Shown here: positions 17,427-37,760 of the stretch, one piece after another | Numbering within the stretch: the stretch's first letter is position 1 | How the letters are laid out: each line of letters begins with the position of its first letter | DNA from: CAVOKN01 sp963696505 | GTDB lineage: Bacteria > Pseudomonadota > Gammaproteobacteria > Burkholderiales > Rhodocyclaceae | Length of the DNA stretch: 64,000 nt | NCBI GenBank assembly: GCA_963696505.1 | Contig: CAVOKN010000026.1 | Coordinates: 5,303-69,302, forward strand | Direction of reading: 5' to 3' | The notes under the pieces: model-generated | Database searches by the model: none | Told to the model about the DNA's origin: nothing | Seen by the model: only the letters and a program-made list of their open reading frames with translations | Made by a program: the position numbers and the translations under genes

Positions 17427-18007
17427 ACCTCGTCGAACTCGAAGCGCGGACTGCGCGGAAAGAGCTTCGCCGGGTCGCCGTACCCGAGGTTGCAGAGAAA
17501 GTTGGACTTCACCCGGCCGCCGGGGAAGAAGGCCGCATCGACCGCCGCGTTGTCGAAGCCCGACATCGGGCCGCAGTCCAGCCCGACCGCGCGGGCGGCG
17601 AGCATGAAATAGGCGCCCTGGAGCGTGCCGTTGCGAAAGGCGGTGGTCGCCGCCACCGCGGCATTCTCCGGGCCGGCAAACCAGGAGCGGGCGTCGGCGT
17701 GGGGGAACAGGCGCGGCAGGTGTTCGTAGAACTCGCTGTCGTGGCCGATGATCGCCGTCACCGGGGCGGCGAGGGTCTTCTCGCGGTTGCCCTCCATCAG
17801 TGCCGGCAGCAGGCGCTGTTTGGCCTCGGCAGAGCGCACGAAGACCACCCGCATCGGGCTGCAGTTGGCCGACGTCGGCGCCATGCGGGCGATGTCGTAG
17901 GCGCTGCGCAGCAGGACTTCGGGCACCGGCCTTGCCAGCCAGAAGGAATGGGTACGGGCTTCGAAATACAGAGTGTCGAGGGCGTTCTGTTCCAGGGGAT
18001 GGGCCAT
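17411..18007 (-). CDS. RutE/HadB-like nitroreductase-family FMN reductase
   Basis: A 198-residue nitroreductase-fold protein. Recognisable parts are TLYFEARTHSFWLARPVPEV at the N-terminus, the FMN phosphate-binding segment MAPTSANCSPMR, the helix TLQGAYFMLAARAVGLDCGPMSGFD and the C-terminal NLGYGDPAKLFPRSPR. This matches the malonic semialdehyde reductase RutE group (about 196 residues), which reduces 3-oxopropanoate to 3-hydroxypropanoate in pyrimidine breakdown. No other rut genes are here, so the physiological substrate is open. It is the first gene of an operon with the FAD-linked oxidase. An FMN/NADPH requirement is inferred from the family. Confidence 0.85.
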   Translation of the reverse strand: MAHPLEQNALDTLYFEARTHSFWLARPVPEVLLRSAYDIARMAPTSANCSPMRVVFVRSAEAKQRLLPALMEGNREKTLAAPVTAIIGHDSEFYEHLPRLFPHADARSWFAGPENAAVAATTAFRNGTLQGAYFMLAARAVGLDCGPMSGFDNAAVDAAFFPGGRVKSNFLCNLGYGDPAKLFPRSPRFEFDEVCRIA

Positions 18008-18081
18008 GGTCGTCAGTAGGGTCGTTTAGCCGGGGCCGATTCTACGCCGCACCCCATCCGCGGCGGAAAGTGGGGTCGTGT

Positions 18082-18110
18082 TTGACTAACTAATCGAAAT
18101 TCGCCAGAAT
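18082..18110 (+). promoter_or_regulatory. Sigma70-like promoter of the tRNA-tuf operon
   Basis: TTGACT and CAGAAT are separated by exactly 17 bases, 14 bases before tRNA-Tyr. Position ahead of a stable-RNA operon supports it. The -10 box matches consensus at four of six positions. Confidence 0.65.
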
Positions 18111-18123
18111 TCGCGGTTTCGCT

Positions 18124-18208
<85 letters not shown>

Positions 18209-18256
18209 GGATGCGCGAATCGGCACGCTTTATGCCGGTTTCGGGAGTGACGGCGG

Positions 18257-18330
<74 letters not shown>

Positions 18331-18420
18331 GCAAGGCTTGATGGCGGTTGCAGTTCGAACAGGTTTGAGATGGAGTCGTCGGGAAGCGAACCCGTACGTC
18401 CCACCGGCAGCAAAGGTTGC

Positions 18421-18495
18421 GCCCATGTAGCTCAGTGGCAGAGCACTCCCTTGGTAAGGGAGAGGTCGCGCGTTCAATCCGCGCCATGGGCACCA
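18421..18495 (+). tRNA. tRNA-Thr (GGT)
   Basis: A 75-base tRNA. Acceptor GCCCATG pairs with CATGGGC, anticodon stem CTCCC/GGGAG encloses TTGGTAA giving anticodon GGT, and CCA is encoded. It is followed 80 bases later by the first tuf gene, the canonical thrT-tufB arrangement. Confidence 0.97.
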
Positions 18496-18574
18496 GGGTT
18501 CTGTAGCGGCTTTCCCGGGCTTCGGGAACGCGCGTGAATTGATATTCGATTGATCTTCTGGAGCGGGTACCGAC

Positions 18575-19765
<1,191 letters not shown>

Positions 19766-19775
19766 CAGCGGGATT

Positions 19776-19837
19776 GAGGGTCGAGGATTCAGGATCGAGC
19801 GAACAGTTCGATCCGCTATCCTCAGTCCTCGATCCTC
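19776..19837. repeat. Imperfect palindrome of GAGGATCNAGG-type units after tuf
   Basis: Left arm units GAGGGTCGAGGATTCAGGAT and right arm ATCCTCAGTCCTCGATCCTC form a long imperfect inverted repeat between tuf and tRNA-Trp. It lacks a T-run, so it is not a standard terminator. A related palindrome lies between rpoB and rpoC. Confidence 0.55.
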
Positions 19838-19844
19838 TCGCAAC

Positions 19845-19920
19845 AGGGGCATAGCTCAACTGGCAGAGCGTCGGTCTCCAAAACCGAAGGTTGGGGGTTC
19901 GAGGCCCTCTGCCCCTGCCA
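19845..19920 (+). tRNA. tRNA-Trp (CCA)
   Basis: A 76-base tRNA. Acceptor AGGGGCA pairs with TGCCCCT, the anticodon loop CTCCAAA gives anticodon CCA, the T-arm is GGGGGTTCGAGGCCCTC and the 3' end is GCCA. It sits between tuf and secE as in many proteobacteria. Confidence 0.97.
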
Positions 19921-19962
19921 CCCAATTTCGCGCAAGCGTCGCACACCACCCTACCAATCGTG

Positions 19963-20310
19963 ATGGCTGACCGAATCAAGTTCGCTCTGGCGCTGCTGCT
20001 GGTGGCTGCCGGCGTGGCAGGTTTCTATTTTCTCGCCGAACAGCCGCTCATTCTGCGCGTGCTTTCCGTGCTCGCCGGACTTGCCGCGGGAACCGTGGTG
20101 GCCTGGATGACGGAACCGGGGCGCGAGTTCTTTGCGTTCAGCAAGGAATCCTGGGCCGAAACCAAGAAAGTGGCGTGGCCCAACCGCAAGGAAACGATGC
20201 AAACCACCGGGGCAGTCTTCGCCTTCGTGGTGCTGATGGCGATCTTCCTGTGGCTTACCGACAAGAGCCTCGAATGGGTGTTGTACGACGCCGTTCTGGG
20301 CTGGAAGTAG
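19963..20310 (+). CDS. secE: Preprotein translocase subunit SecE
   Basis: A 115-residue integral membrane protein with three predicted helices (LALLLVAAGVAGFYFL, VLSVLAGLAAGTVVAWM, VFAFVVLMAIFLWLTD), the three-helix form found in enterics and betaproteobacteria. The conserved cytoplasmic amphipathic segment ESWAETKKVAWPNRKETMQT precedes the last, essential helix. SecE clamps SecY (encoded later in this window) in the SecYEG channel. The ATG at 19963 is chosen because MADRIKFALALL opens the first helix. No clear Shine-Dalgarno is seen, so translation may depend on the short spacing after tRNA-Trp. It lies eight bases ahead of nusG. Confidence 0.95.
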   Translation: MADRIKFALALLLVAAGVAGFYFLAEQPLILRVLSVLAGLAAGTVVAWMTEPGREFFAFSKESWAETKKVAWPNRKETMQTTGAVFAFVVLMAIFLWLTDKSLEWVLYDAVLGWK

Positions 20311-20318
20311 GGGCCGCC

Positions 20319-20852
20319 ATGAGCAAGCGCTGGTACGTGGTGCACGCCTATTCCGGCTTCGAGAAGTCGGTTCAAAAGGCACTCAAGGAGCGTATTGCCC
20401 GCACCGGCATGCAGGACAAGTTCGGCCAGATCCTGGTGCCGGTGGAAGAAGTGGTCGAGATGAAAGCTGGCCAGAAGAGCATCTCGGAGCGCAAGTTCTT
20501 TCCCGGCTACGTGCTGGTCGAGATGGATATGGACGACGAGACCTGGCACCTGGTGAAGAGCACCGCCAAGGTCACCGGCTTCGTCGGCGGAACGGCGACC
20601 AAGCCGACGCCAATCTCCGAGGCCGAAGTCCAGAAGATCATGCAGCAGATGCAGGAGGGCGTGGAGAAGCCCAAGCCCAAGGTGCTGTACGAGGCGGGCG
20701 AGATGGTGCGAGTGAAGGAAGGCCCGTTCACCGACTTCAACGGCACCGTCGAGGACATCAACTACGAGAAGAGCAAGTTGCGCGTCTCCGTCACCATCTT
20801 CGGCCGGGCGACACCGGTCGAATTGGAGTTCGCGCAGGTCGAAAAGGCCTGA
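20319..20852 (+). CDS. nusG: Transcription termination/antitermination factor NusG
   Basis: A 177-residue protein with an N-terminal NGN domain (KRWYVVHAYSGFEKSVQKAL, FFPGYVLVEMDMDDETWHLV) and a C-terminal KOW domain (VRVKEGPFTDFNGTVEDINY). It binds RNA polymerase beta' to reduce pausing and links to Rho or to ribosomal protein S10. Its gene follows secE by eight bases and precedes rplK by about 100 bases, the universal secE-nusG-rplK order. The start follows the GGGGCCGCC spacer and gives MSKRWYVVH, matching relatives exactly. Confidence 0.98.
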   Translation: MSKRWYVVHAYSGFEKSVQKALKERIARTGMQDKFGQILVPVEEVVEMKAGQKSISERKFFPGYVLVEMDMDDETWHLVKSTAKVTGFVGGTATKPTPISEAEVQKIMQQMQEGVEKPKPKVLYEAGEMVRVKEGPFTDFNGTVEDINYEKSKLRVSVTIFGRATPVELEFAQVEKA

Positions 20853-20951
20853 CAGGGGCTGCAACAAGGCGTACTGGGCGCCTAATCCCGGAAAGAGGAG
20901 CGCGAGTAGGGAAACCGAAAGCGCGTTACCACTCAAACCACAGGAAACGTC

Positions 20952-21383
20952 ATGGCAAAGAAGATCACCGGCTTCGTCAAGCTGCAAGTGCCGGCGGGCA
21001 AGGCCAATCCCAGCCCGCCCATCGGTCCCGCGCTCGGTCAGCGCGGCCTCAACATCATGGAATTCTGCAAGGCCTTCAATGCCCAGACGCAGGGCATCGA
21101 ACCGGGCCTGCCGCTGCCGGTGGTGATCACCGCGTATGCGGACAAGAGCTTCACCTTCATCATCAAGACACCGCCTGCGACGGTGCTGATCAAGAAGGCC
21201 GCCGGCGTGCCAAAGGGCAGTGCCAAGCCGCACACCGACAAGATCGGCAAGCTGACCCGCGCCCAGGTTGAAGAGATCGCCAAGCAGAAAATGAAGGATC
21301 TCACCGCCGGCGACATCGAGGCGGCGATGCGCACCGTCGCCGGCAGCGCCCGCAGCATGGGCATCACCGTGGAGGGCATGTGA
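20952..21383 (+). CDS. rplK: 50S ribosomal protein L11
   Basis: The 143-residue L11 has its N-terminal domain signature PPIGPALGQRGLNIMEFCKA and a C-terminal rRNA-binding domain (GSAKPHTDKIGKLTRAQVEE, MRTVAGSARSMGITVEGM). It forms the GTPase-associated centre with L10/L7/L12 and 23S rRNA and takes part in the RelA-dependent stringent response. A CAGGAAAC ribosome-binding site precedes the start. The next gene, rplA, begins one base after the stop. Confidence 0.99.
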   Translation: MAKKITGFVKLQVPAGKANPSPPIGPALGQRGLNIMEFCKAFNAQTQGIEPGLPLPVVITAYADKSFTFIIKTPPATVLIKKAAGVPKGSAKPHTDKIGKLTRAQVEEIAKQKMKDLTAGDIEAAMRTVAGSARSMGITVEGM

Positions 21384-21384
21384 C

Positions 21385-22080
21385 ATGGCGCGCCATTCCA
21401 AACGTTTGATCGCGCTGCGCGCCAAGGTGGACCGCACCAGGGCCTATCCCATCGACGACGCTTTCGGCCTGGTCAAGTCCTGCGCCACGGCGAAGTTCGA
21501 TGAGGCGATCGACGTCGCCGTCAACCTCGGCGTCGATGCCAAGAAGTCGGACCAGGTGGTACGCGGCTCCGTCGTCCTGCCTGCGGGCACGGGCAAGAAT
21601 GTTCGGGTCGCGGTGTTCGCGCAGGGCGACAAGGCCCAGGCCGCGAAGGACGCGGGCGCCGACATCGTCGGTTTCGAAGATCTCGCCGCCAAGGTCAAGG
21701 AGGGCATGCTCGACTTCGATGTCGCGATTGCCACACCCGATGCCATGCGAGTGGTGGGCCAACTGGGTCAGATCCTCGGCCCGCGCGGACTGATGCCGAA
21801 CCCGAAGGTTGGAACGGTGACCATGGACGTCGTCACGGCGGTGAAGAACGCCAAGGCCGGTCAGGTCCAGTACCGCACCGACAAGGGCGGCATCATCCAG
21901 TGCAACCTCGGCCGCGCCTCGTTCGAGATCGACGCTCTGAAACGCAATCTCGCCGCGCTGCTGGAAGCCCTCAACAAGGCCAAGCCGGCGACCTCGAAGG
22001 GCGTGTATCTGCGCAAGATCTCGGTGTCGAGCACCATGGGCATCGGCGTGCGAGTCGATCAGACGACGCTCGGGAGCTAG
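21385..22080 (+). CDS. rplA: 50S ribosomal protein L1
   Basis: The 231-residue L1 is of normal length. It shows GSVVLPAGTGKNVRVAVFAQ, the domain II segment ILGPRGLMPNPKVGTV and the C-terminal KGVYLRKISVSSTMGIGVRV. It binds the mobile L1 stalk of 23S rRNA and in proteobacteria represses its own rplK-rplA message. It is tightly coupled to rplK and followed by the long rplJ leader. Confidence 0.99.
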   Translation: MARHSKRLIALRAKVDRTRAYPIDDAFGLVKSCATAKFDEAIDVAVNLGVDAKKSDQVVRGSVVLPAGTGKNVRVAVFAQGDKAQAAKDAGADIVGFEDLAAKVKEGMLDFDVAIATPDAMRVVGQLGQILGPRGLMPNPKVGTVTMDVVTAVKNAKAGQVQYRTDKGGIIQCNLGRASFEIDALKRNLAALLEALNKAKPATSKGVYLRKISVSSTMGIGVRVDQTTLGS

Positions 22081-22428
22081 CACGAAGGCATTGGTCCCCG
22101 CTCGCGGGGAAAGAACTTTGGGCCGTCCCCTGGCCCGTAAGGCAGGGGGCGGGTTGTCAAAGACCGTAGGTGCCCGCAAGGGCTTGATCTCAGGAAGCGG
22201 TGAGCGAGGGCGGGGCAGCAGTTCTTGATCCCTGACCCCGGGTAACCGATCCCTGAAACCTACGCAGATGGCGTAACCCGAAACCAGGATTGCGTTGCAC
22301 CTGCCCTTGATCGGGGCCGGTACTCCTGAATGACGGTCGCCGAAACGGCTGCGCGGGTGGCGCATCGCCGGGCGAAAGTCAGGTCCGGCAATACGGCGCG
22401 CGCGCAGCGCTTTACTTAGGAGCTGACC
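22081..22428 (+). promoter_or_regulatory. rplJ leader with predicted L10-binding autoregulatory structure
   Basis: This 348-base stretch has no gene. It contains a closing stem CGTAGG (22165-22170) with CCTACG (22259-22264) enclosing several helices, followed by CAGATGGCG. This resembles the beta/gammaproteobacterial L10 leader, to which L10(L7/L12)4 binds and represses rplJL translation. A TCCCCG/CGGGGA hairpin lies near its 5' end. A promoter within it is possible but not identified. Confidence 0.7.
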
Positions 22429-22959
22429 TTGGGTCTCAATCTGGAGCAGAAGAAGGCGGTAGTTAACGAGGTCTCCGCGCAGTTGGCGGGGGCTCAGGCG
22501 ATCATCGTCGCAGAGAACCGTGGTCTGGCGGTAGGCGATGTCACCCGCCTGCGGGCGACTGCGCGCAAGGAAGGTGTCTATCTGCGCGTCGTGAAGAACA
22601 CCCTGGTACGGCGGGCTGTCGCCGGCACCCCCTTCGAGGGGCTGTCGGAGCGTCTCGTCGGTCCGCTGATGTACGGGATCTCCAGGGATCCCGTGGCGGC
22701 CGCCAAGGTGCTCAACGAGTTCGCCAGGACCAACGACAAACTCGCGATCAAGGGCGGTGCGCTGCCGAACTACGTCATGGACGCCGCTGGCGTCAAGGCG
22801 TTGGCAACGATGCCCAGCCGCGAGGAGTTGTTGTCCAGGCTGCTCGGCACGATGCAGGCGCCGATCGCGCAGTTCGTGCGTACGCTGAACGAGGTTCCGA
22901 CCAAGTTCGTGCGTGCGCTGGCCGCGGTACGCGACGAAAAGGAAAAGGCCTCCGCCTGA
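22429..22959 (+). CDS. rplJ: 50S ribosomal protein L10
   Basis: A 176-residue stalk base protein. The N-terminal rRNA/L11-binding domain includes VSAQLAGAQAIIVAENRGL and YLRVVKNTLVRRAV. The C-terminal helix that carries the L7/L12 dimers is in APIAQFVRTLNEVPTKFVRA. The start is TTG, supported by TAGGAG seven bases upstream and by the normal opening GLNLEQKKAVV; no ATG or GTG fits. The weak start fits tight autogenous control from the long leader. rplL follows after 61 bases. Confidence 0.97.
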   Translation: MGLNLEQKKAVVNEVSAQLAGAQAIIVAENRGLAVGDVTRLRATARKEGVYLRVVKNTLVRRAVAGTPFEGLSERLVGPLMYGISRDPVAAAKVLNEFARTNDKLAIKGGALPNYVMDAAGVKALATMPSREELLSRLLGTMQAPIAQFVRTLNEVPTKFVRALAAVRDEKEKASA

Positions 22960-23020
22960 CCCGACCGCATTTGCCGCAGCGTGCGGCGAATCGAACCAAC
23001 CGATATTCAGGAGTAGTCAA

Positions 23021-23398
23021 ATGTCCGTAAGCAAAGAGCAGATCCTCGACGCGATCGCCGCCATGAGCGTGCTGGAGCTGTCGCAAATGATCAAGGAAAT
23101 GGAAGAGAAGTTCGGCGTCTCCGCCGCCGCTGCCGCCGTTGCGGTGGCGGCCCCCGCTGCCGCTGCGGCGCCCGCGGTCGAGGAGAAGACCGAATTCGAC
23201 GTGATCCTGACCGCCGCCGGCGAGAACAAGGTGAACGTCATCAAGGTCGTCCGCGCCATCACCAGCCTGGGCCTGAAGGAAGCCAAGGACCTGGTGGACG
23301 GTGCGCCAAAGCCGGTCAAGGAAGGCATCCCCAAGGCCGAAGCCGAGAGCATCAAGAAGCAGATCGAGGAAGCCGGCGGCAAGGCCGACGTCAAGTAA
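23021..23398 (+). CDS. rplL: 50S ribosomal protein L7/L12
   Basis: A 125-residue stalk protein with an N-terminal dimerisation domain (EQILDAIAAMSVLELSQMIK), an alanine-rich flexible hinge (AAAAAVAVAAPAAAAAPAV) and a C-terminal factor-binding domain (GLKEAKDLVDGAPKPVKEGI). It recruits translational GTPases. The start follows CAGGAG by nine bases. The Ala hinge creates long spurious reverse-strand frames. Confidence 0.99.
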   Translation: MSVSKEQILDAIAAMSVLELSQMIKEMEEKFGVSAAAAAVAVAAPAAAAAPAVEEKTEFDVILTAAGENKVNVIKVVRAITSLGLKEAKDLVDGAPKPVKEGIPKAEAESIKKQIEEAGGKADVK

Positions 23399-23464
23399 GG
23401 CTGCCCCGGATGGGGGGCTGGTGGCGGTATTGTCCGCGGCCGGCCCCTTGTGCATTCAGAGCCC

Positions 23465-23497
23465 AAAGAAAAGACGGAATCTTTCCGGTTTTTCTTT
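23465..23497 (+). terminator. Attenuator-like hairpin between rplL and rpoB
   Basis: AAAGAAAA (23465-23472) and CGGAA pair with TTCCG and TTTTCTTT (ending 23497), leaving a GA/GT bulge and a three-base loop, with a U-rich 3' side. In E. coli the same interval holds a partial terminator and an RNase III site that set the rplL:rpoB ratio. The remaining 335-base gap up to rpoB holds no gene. Confidence 0.6.
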
Positions 23498-23734
23498 GTC
23501 TTCTGAGGCGACTGCAGAAGGCAGGTTTGGTCGGACGACGGGTCCCGCCGCGGCTTCATGCCCATTCCCGTCGTCGTCAGCCAGCGGTTGGTAGAGGCCA
23601 ACCACCAATACCCGAGTGCCAGTCGATGAGCGCCGCCAGCGGCATGTGCCGGAACCGAGGAGGGTTCTGCAACGCTGCGGGCGGCGTCCGCCGTCCTTGT
23701 CCTTAGCCAGCATCCTTCGGGAACCGGAGATCAA

Positions 23735-27809
<4,075 letters not shown>

Positions 27810-27815
27810 TTCAGT

Positions 27816-27880
27816 AAGGAGCCAGGGGTCGGGAGTCAGGGTCCAGGACCCGCCTCCCAACTCCTGACGCCTAACTCCTC
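27816..27880. repeat. Imperfect palindrome of GGAGTCAGG-type units between rpoB and rpoC
   Basis: GGAGCCAGGGGTCGGGAGTC on the left is matched by CAACTCCTGACGCCTAACTCC on the right (about 17 of 24 positions complementary). It resembles the palindrome after the first tuf gene in unit sequence and in being intergenic inside a highly expressed operon. Confidence 0.5.
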
Positions 27881-27892
27881 ACGGGAGAACCC

Positions 27893-32160
<4,268 letters not shown>

Positions 32161-32164
<4 letters not shown>

Positions 32165-32190
32165 CCACCATTTCCGTAGCTCGCTATAAT
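32161..32190 (+). promoter_or_regulatory. Strong promoter of the str operon overlapping the end of rpoC
   Basis: TTGACC (32161-32166) and a perfect TATAAT (32185-32190) are 18 bases apart; the -35 box includes the rpoC TGA. A leader of about 160 bases follows before rpsL. Confidence 0.8.
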
Positions 32191-32356
32191 CCGGCCTCTT
32201 TGCGTGGTGCGGTCAGGCGCTGGCAGTGATCACTTAAGCGTTTTGCGCACCACCGCTACCGGAATCAGCAACCCGAGGCGGTCTTCAGTTTGGTCGGGCT
32301 CAGTTGCATCGAGACCTCGCCTGCTGGCCGCCTCGGTTATTTGGAACAAGGGAAAC

Positions 32357-32734
32357 ATGCCAACCGTCAATCAGCTCGTGCGCAAATCGCGCCAGGCGCC
32401 GCAGACCAAGAGCAAGGTGCCGGCGCTCGCCTCCTGTCCGCAGAAGCGCGGCGTCTGCACGCGTGTTTACACGACAACGCCGAAGAAGCCGAACTCCGCG
32501 CTGCGCAAGGTGGCCAAGGTGCGCCTCACCAACGGCTTCGAAGTGATCTCGTACATCGGCGGCGAGGGTCACAACCTGCAGGAGCACTCGGTGGTGCTGA
32601 TTCGCGGCGGCCGGGTCAAGGATCTGCCTGGCGTGCGCTACCACATCGTGCGCGGCTCGCTGGACACGCAGGGCGTCAAAGACCGCAAACAGGGCCGCTC
32701 CAAGTACGGCGCGAAGCGTCCGAAGAAGGCCTGA
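32357..32734 (+). CDS. rpsL: 30S ribosomal protein S12
   Basis: A 125-residue decoding-centre protein. Lys43 (in TPKKPNSALRKVAKV) and Lys88 (GGRVKDLPGVRYH) are both lysine, so no streptomycin-resistance substitution is present. The start MPTVNQLVRK follows AAGGGAAAC. The open frame continues upstream to 32204, but only MPTVNQ matches the family. First gene of the str operon, 24 bases before rpsG. Confidence 0.99.
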   Translation: MPTVNQLVRKSRQAPQTKSKVPALASCPQKRGVCTRVYTTTPKKPNSALRKVAKVRLTNGFEVISYIGGEGHNLQEHSVVLIRGGRVKDLPGVRYHIVRGSLDTQGVKDRKQGRSKYGAKRPKKA

Positions 32735-32758
32735 CCCGGATAGAGAGCAGAGGTATTC

Positions 32759-33229
32759 ATGCCACGTCGTAGAGAAATCGCGAAGCGCGAAGTGCTGCCG
32801 GATCCGAAATTCGGCAGCCAGGATGTGTCCAAGTTCGTCAATGTGCTGATGACCGCCGGCAAGAAGTCGGTGGCGGAGCGCATCATTTACGGTGCCTTCG
32901 AGCAGATCAAGTCCAAGAGCGGCAAGGATCCCCTCGAGGTGTTCAACCTGGCGGTGAGCAACGTCAAACCGATGGTCGAAGTGAAGAGCCGCCGCGTCGG
33001 TGGCGCGAACTACCAGGTTCCGGTGGAAGTGCGCCCGGTGCGTCGCGCAGCGCTGGCGATGCGCTGGCTGCGCGAATCGGCGCGCAAGCGCTCCGAGAAG
33101 TCCATGGGCATGCGCCTCGCGGGCGAACTGTTGGAGGCGGCGGAAGGCCGTGGCGGAGCGATCAAGAAGCGCGAGGAAGTGCACCGCATGGCCGAGGCCA
33201 ACAAGGCCTTCGCCCATTATCGGTTCTGA
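32759..33229 (+). CDS. rpsG: 30S ribosomal protein S7
   Basis: A 156-residue protein that nucleates the 30S head. MPRRREIAKREVLPDPKFGS, the beta-hairpin segment VKSRRVGGANYQVPVEV and RKRSEKSMGMRLAGELLEA are all typical. In E. coli S7 represses the str operon from the rpsL-rpsG interval, which here is only 24 bases. It is followed by a strong terminator hairpin before fusA. Confidence 0.99.
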   Translation: MPRRREIAKREVLPDPKFGSQDVSKFVNVLMTAGKKSVAERIIYGAFEQIKSKSGKDPLEVFNLAVSNVKPMVEVKSRRVGGANYQVPVEVRPVRRAALAMRWLRESARKRSEKSMGMRLAGELLEAAEGRGGAIKKREEVHRMAEANKAFAHYRF

Positions 33230-33241
33230 TTCCGAATGCCT

Positions 33242-33277
33242 GCCGGCCCTGCGCCTGGGGCCGGCTTTTTGTTTTTT
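33242..33277 (+). terminator. Rho-independent terminator between rpsG and fusA
   Basis: GCCGGCCC (33242-33249) pairs perfectly with GGGCCGGC (33258-33265) and is followed by TTTTTGTTTTTT. By base composition it is a strong intrinsic terminator lying in the middle of the str operon, 54 bases before the fusA start. Confidence 0.85.
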
Positions 33278-33330
33278 GGCTGATCGCTCGTGGGAGCGGT
33301 GGCCGGCAACTGACTAGACTGGGTAAAGCT

Positions 33331-35424
<2,094 letters not shown>

Positions 35425-35447
35425 TTGGCTAGCTAGAGGACTCCGAC

Positions 35448-36638
<1,191 letters not shown>

Positions 36639-36687
36639 CAATCATATTGGGGCAGCAACCGCCGCCCCCGCTCTTTGGGAACCTGAT

Positions 36688-36999
36688 ATGCAGAACCAGA
36701 AGATCCGTATCCGCCTCAAAGCTTTCGACTACCGACTGATCGACCAATCGGCGCTGGAAATCGTGGATACGGCCAAGCGCACGGGAGCGGTGGTGCGCGG
36801 TCCGGTGCCGCTGCCGACCCGCATCGAGCGTTATGACCTGCTGCGCTCGCCGCATGTGAACAAGACGTCCCGCGACCAGTTCGAGATCCGCACCCATCTG
36901 CGCCTTATGGATATCATCGATCCCACCGACAAGACGGTGGATGCGCTGATGAAGCTCGATCTTCCCGCGGGCGTCGATGTGGAGATCAAGCTGCAGTAG
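36688..36999 (+). CDS. rpsJ: 30S ribosomal protein S10
   Basis: A 103-residue protein, also known as NusE for its antitermination role with NusB and NusG. MQNQKIRIRLKAFDYRLIDQ, RTGAVVRGPVPLPTRIERYD and the loop LLRSPHVNKTSRDQFEIRTH are conserved. It opens the S10 operon. No long L4-responsive leader is present upstream (49 bases only), unlike E. coli. Confidence 0.99.
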   Translation: MQNQKIRIRLKAFDYRLIDQSALEIVDTAKRTGAVVRGPVPLPTRIERYDLLRSPHVNKTSRDQFEIRTHLRLMDIIDPTDKTVDALMKLDLPAGVDVEIKLQ

Positions 37000-37092
37000 A
37001 GTCAGTAGTGGCAGGGCGGCAGGGGAATGGTTCCCCGCCGTGAACGGTTTGCCGACCAATTGCAGTCGGCGCCTCTTTGGAGGTAACAACAA

Positions 37093-37749
37093 ATGAGTCT
37101 AGGCCTTGTCGGACGCAAGGTCGGCATGACGCGCGTGTTCACCGATGATGGTGCGACCATCCCGGTGACCGTGATCGACGTGTCGAACAACCGCGTCTCG
37201 CAGATCAAGACGCTCGAGAACGACGGCTATGCCGCGGTCCAGGTGACCTTCGGCACACGCCGTGCCTCGCGCGTCGTCAAGCCACTCGCCGGTCATCTGG
37301 CGAAGGCAGGCGTTGCACCGGGCTGCACGCTGAGAGAATTCCGTGTCACCGCCGACCAGCTCGGCGGCTTCAAGCCCGGCGACGTCATCGGCGCGTCGAT
37401 CTTCGCGCCGGGCCAGAAAGTCGATGTCACCGGCATCACACTCGGCAAAGGTTTTTCCGGCGTCATCAAGCGGCACCACTTTTCGTCCAACCGTGCTTCC
37501 CATGGCAATTCGCGTTCGCACAACACCCCGGGCTCGATCTCCATGGCGCAGGACCCGGGGCGTGTCTTTCCCGGCAAGAAGCTGCCCGGGCACCTCGGCA
37601 GTGTTCAGCGGACCCTGCAGAACCTGGAAGTGGTGCGGGTCGATGTCGAGCGCCAGTTGCTGCTGGTGAAGGGTGCCGTTCCCGGCCACAAGGGTGCAGA
37701 CGTGATCGTCCATCCGGCGGTCAAGGCCGGCAGCAAGGCTGGCAACTGA
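37093..37749 (+). CDS. rplC: 50S ribosomal protein L3
   Basis: A 218-residue protein. SLGLVGRKVGMTRVFTDDG at the N-terminus and the tentacle SNRASHGNSRSHNTPGSISM, then GRVFPGKKLPGHLG, reaching toward the peptidyl-transferase centre, are intact. A small GCCGAC/GTCGGC hairpin precedes the GGAGGT binding site. Next gene rplD is 11 bases away. Confidence 0.99.
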   Translation: MSLGLVGRKVGMTRVFTDDGATIPVTVIDVSNNRVSQIKTLENDGYAAVQVTFGTRRASRVVKPLAGHLAKAGVAPGCTLREFRVTADQLGGFKPGDVIGASIFAPGQKVDVTGITLGKGFSGVIKRHHFSSNRASHGNSRSHNTPGSISMAQDPGRVFPGKKLPGHLGSVQRTLQNLEVVRVDVERQLLLVKGAVPGHKGADVIVHPAVKAGSKAGN

Positions 37750-37760
37750 GCGAGGCCGCG

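Noticed and set aside
18540..18574. TTGAT...ATTGAT sequence before tuf as a second FNR box
   Set aside because: The half-sites are not in the TTGAT-N4-ATCAA arrangement, and the gene is part of a tRNA operon.
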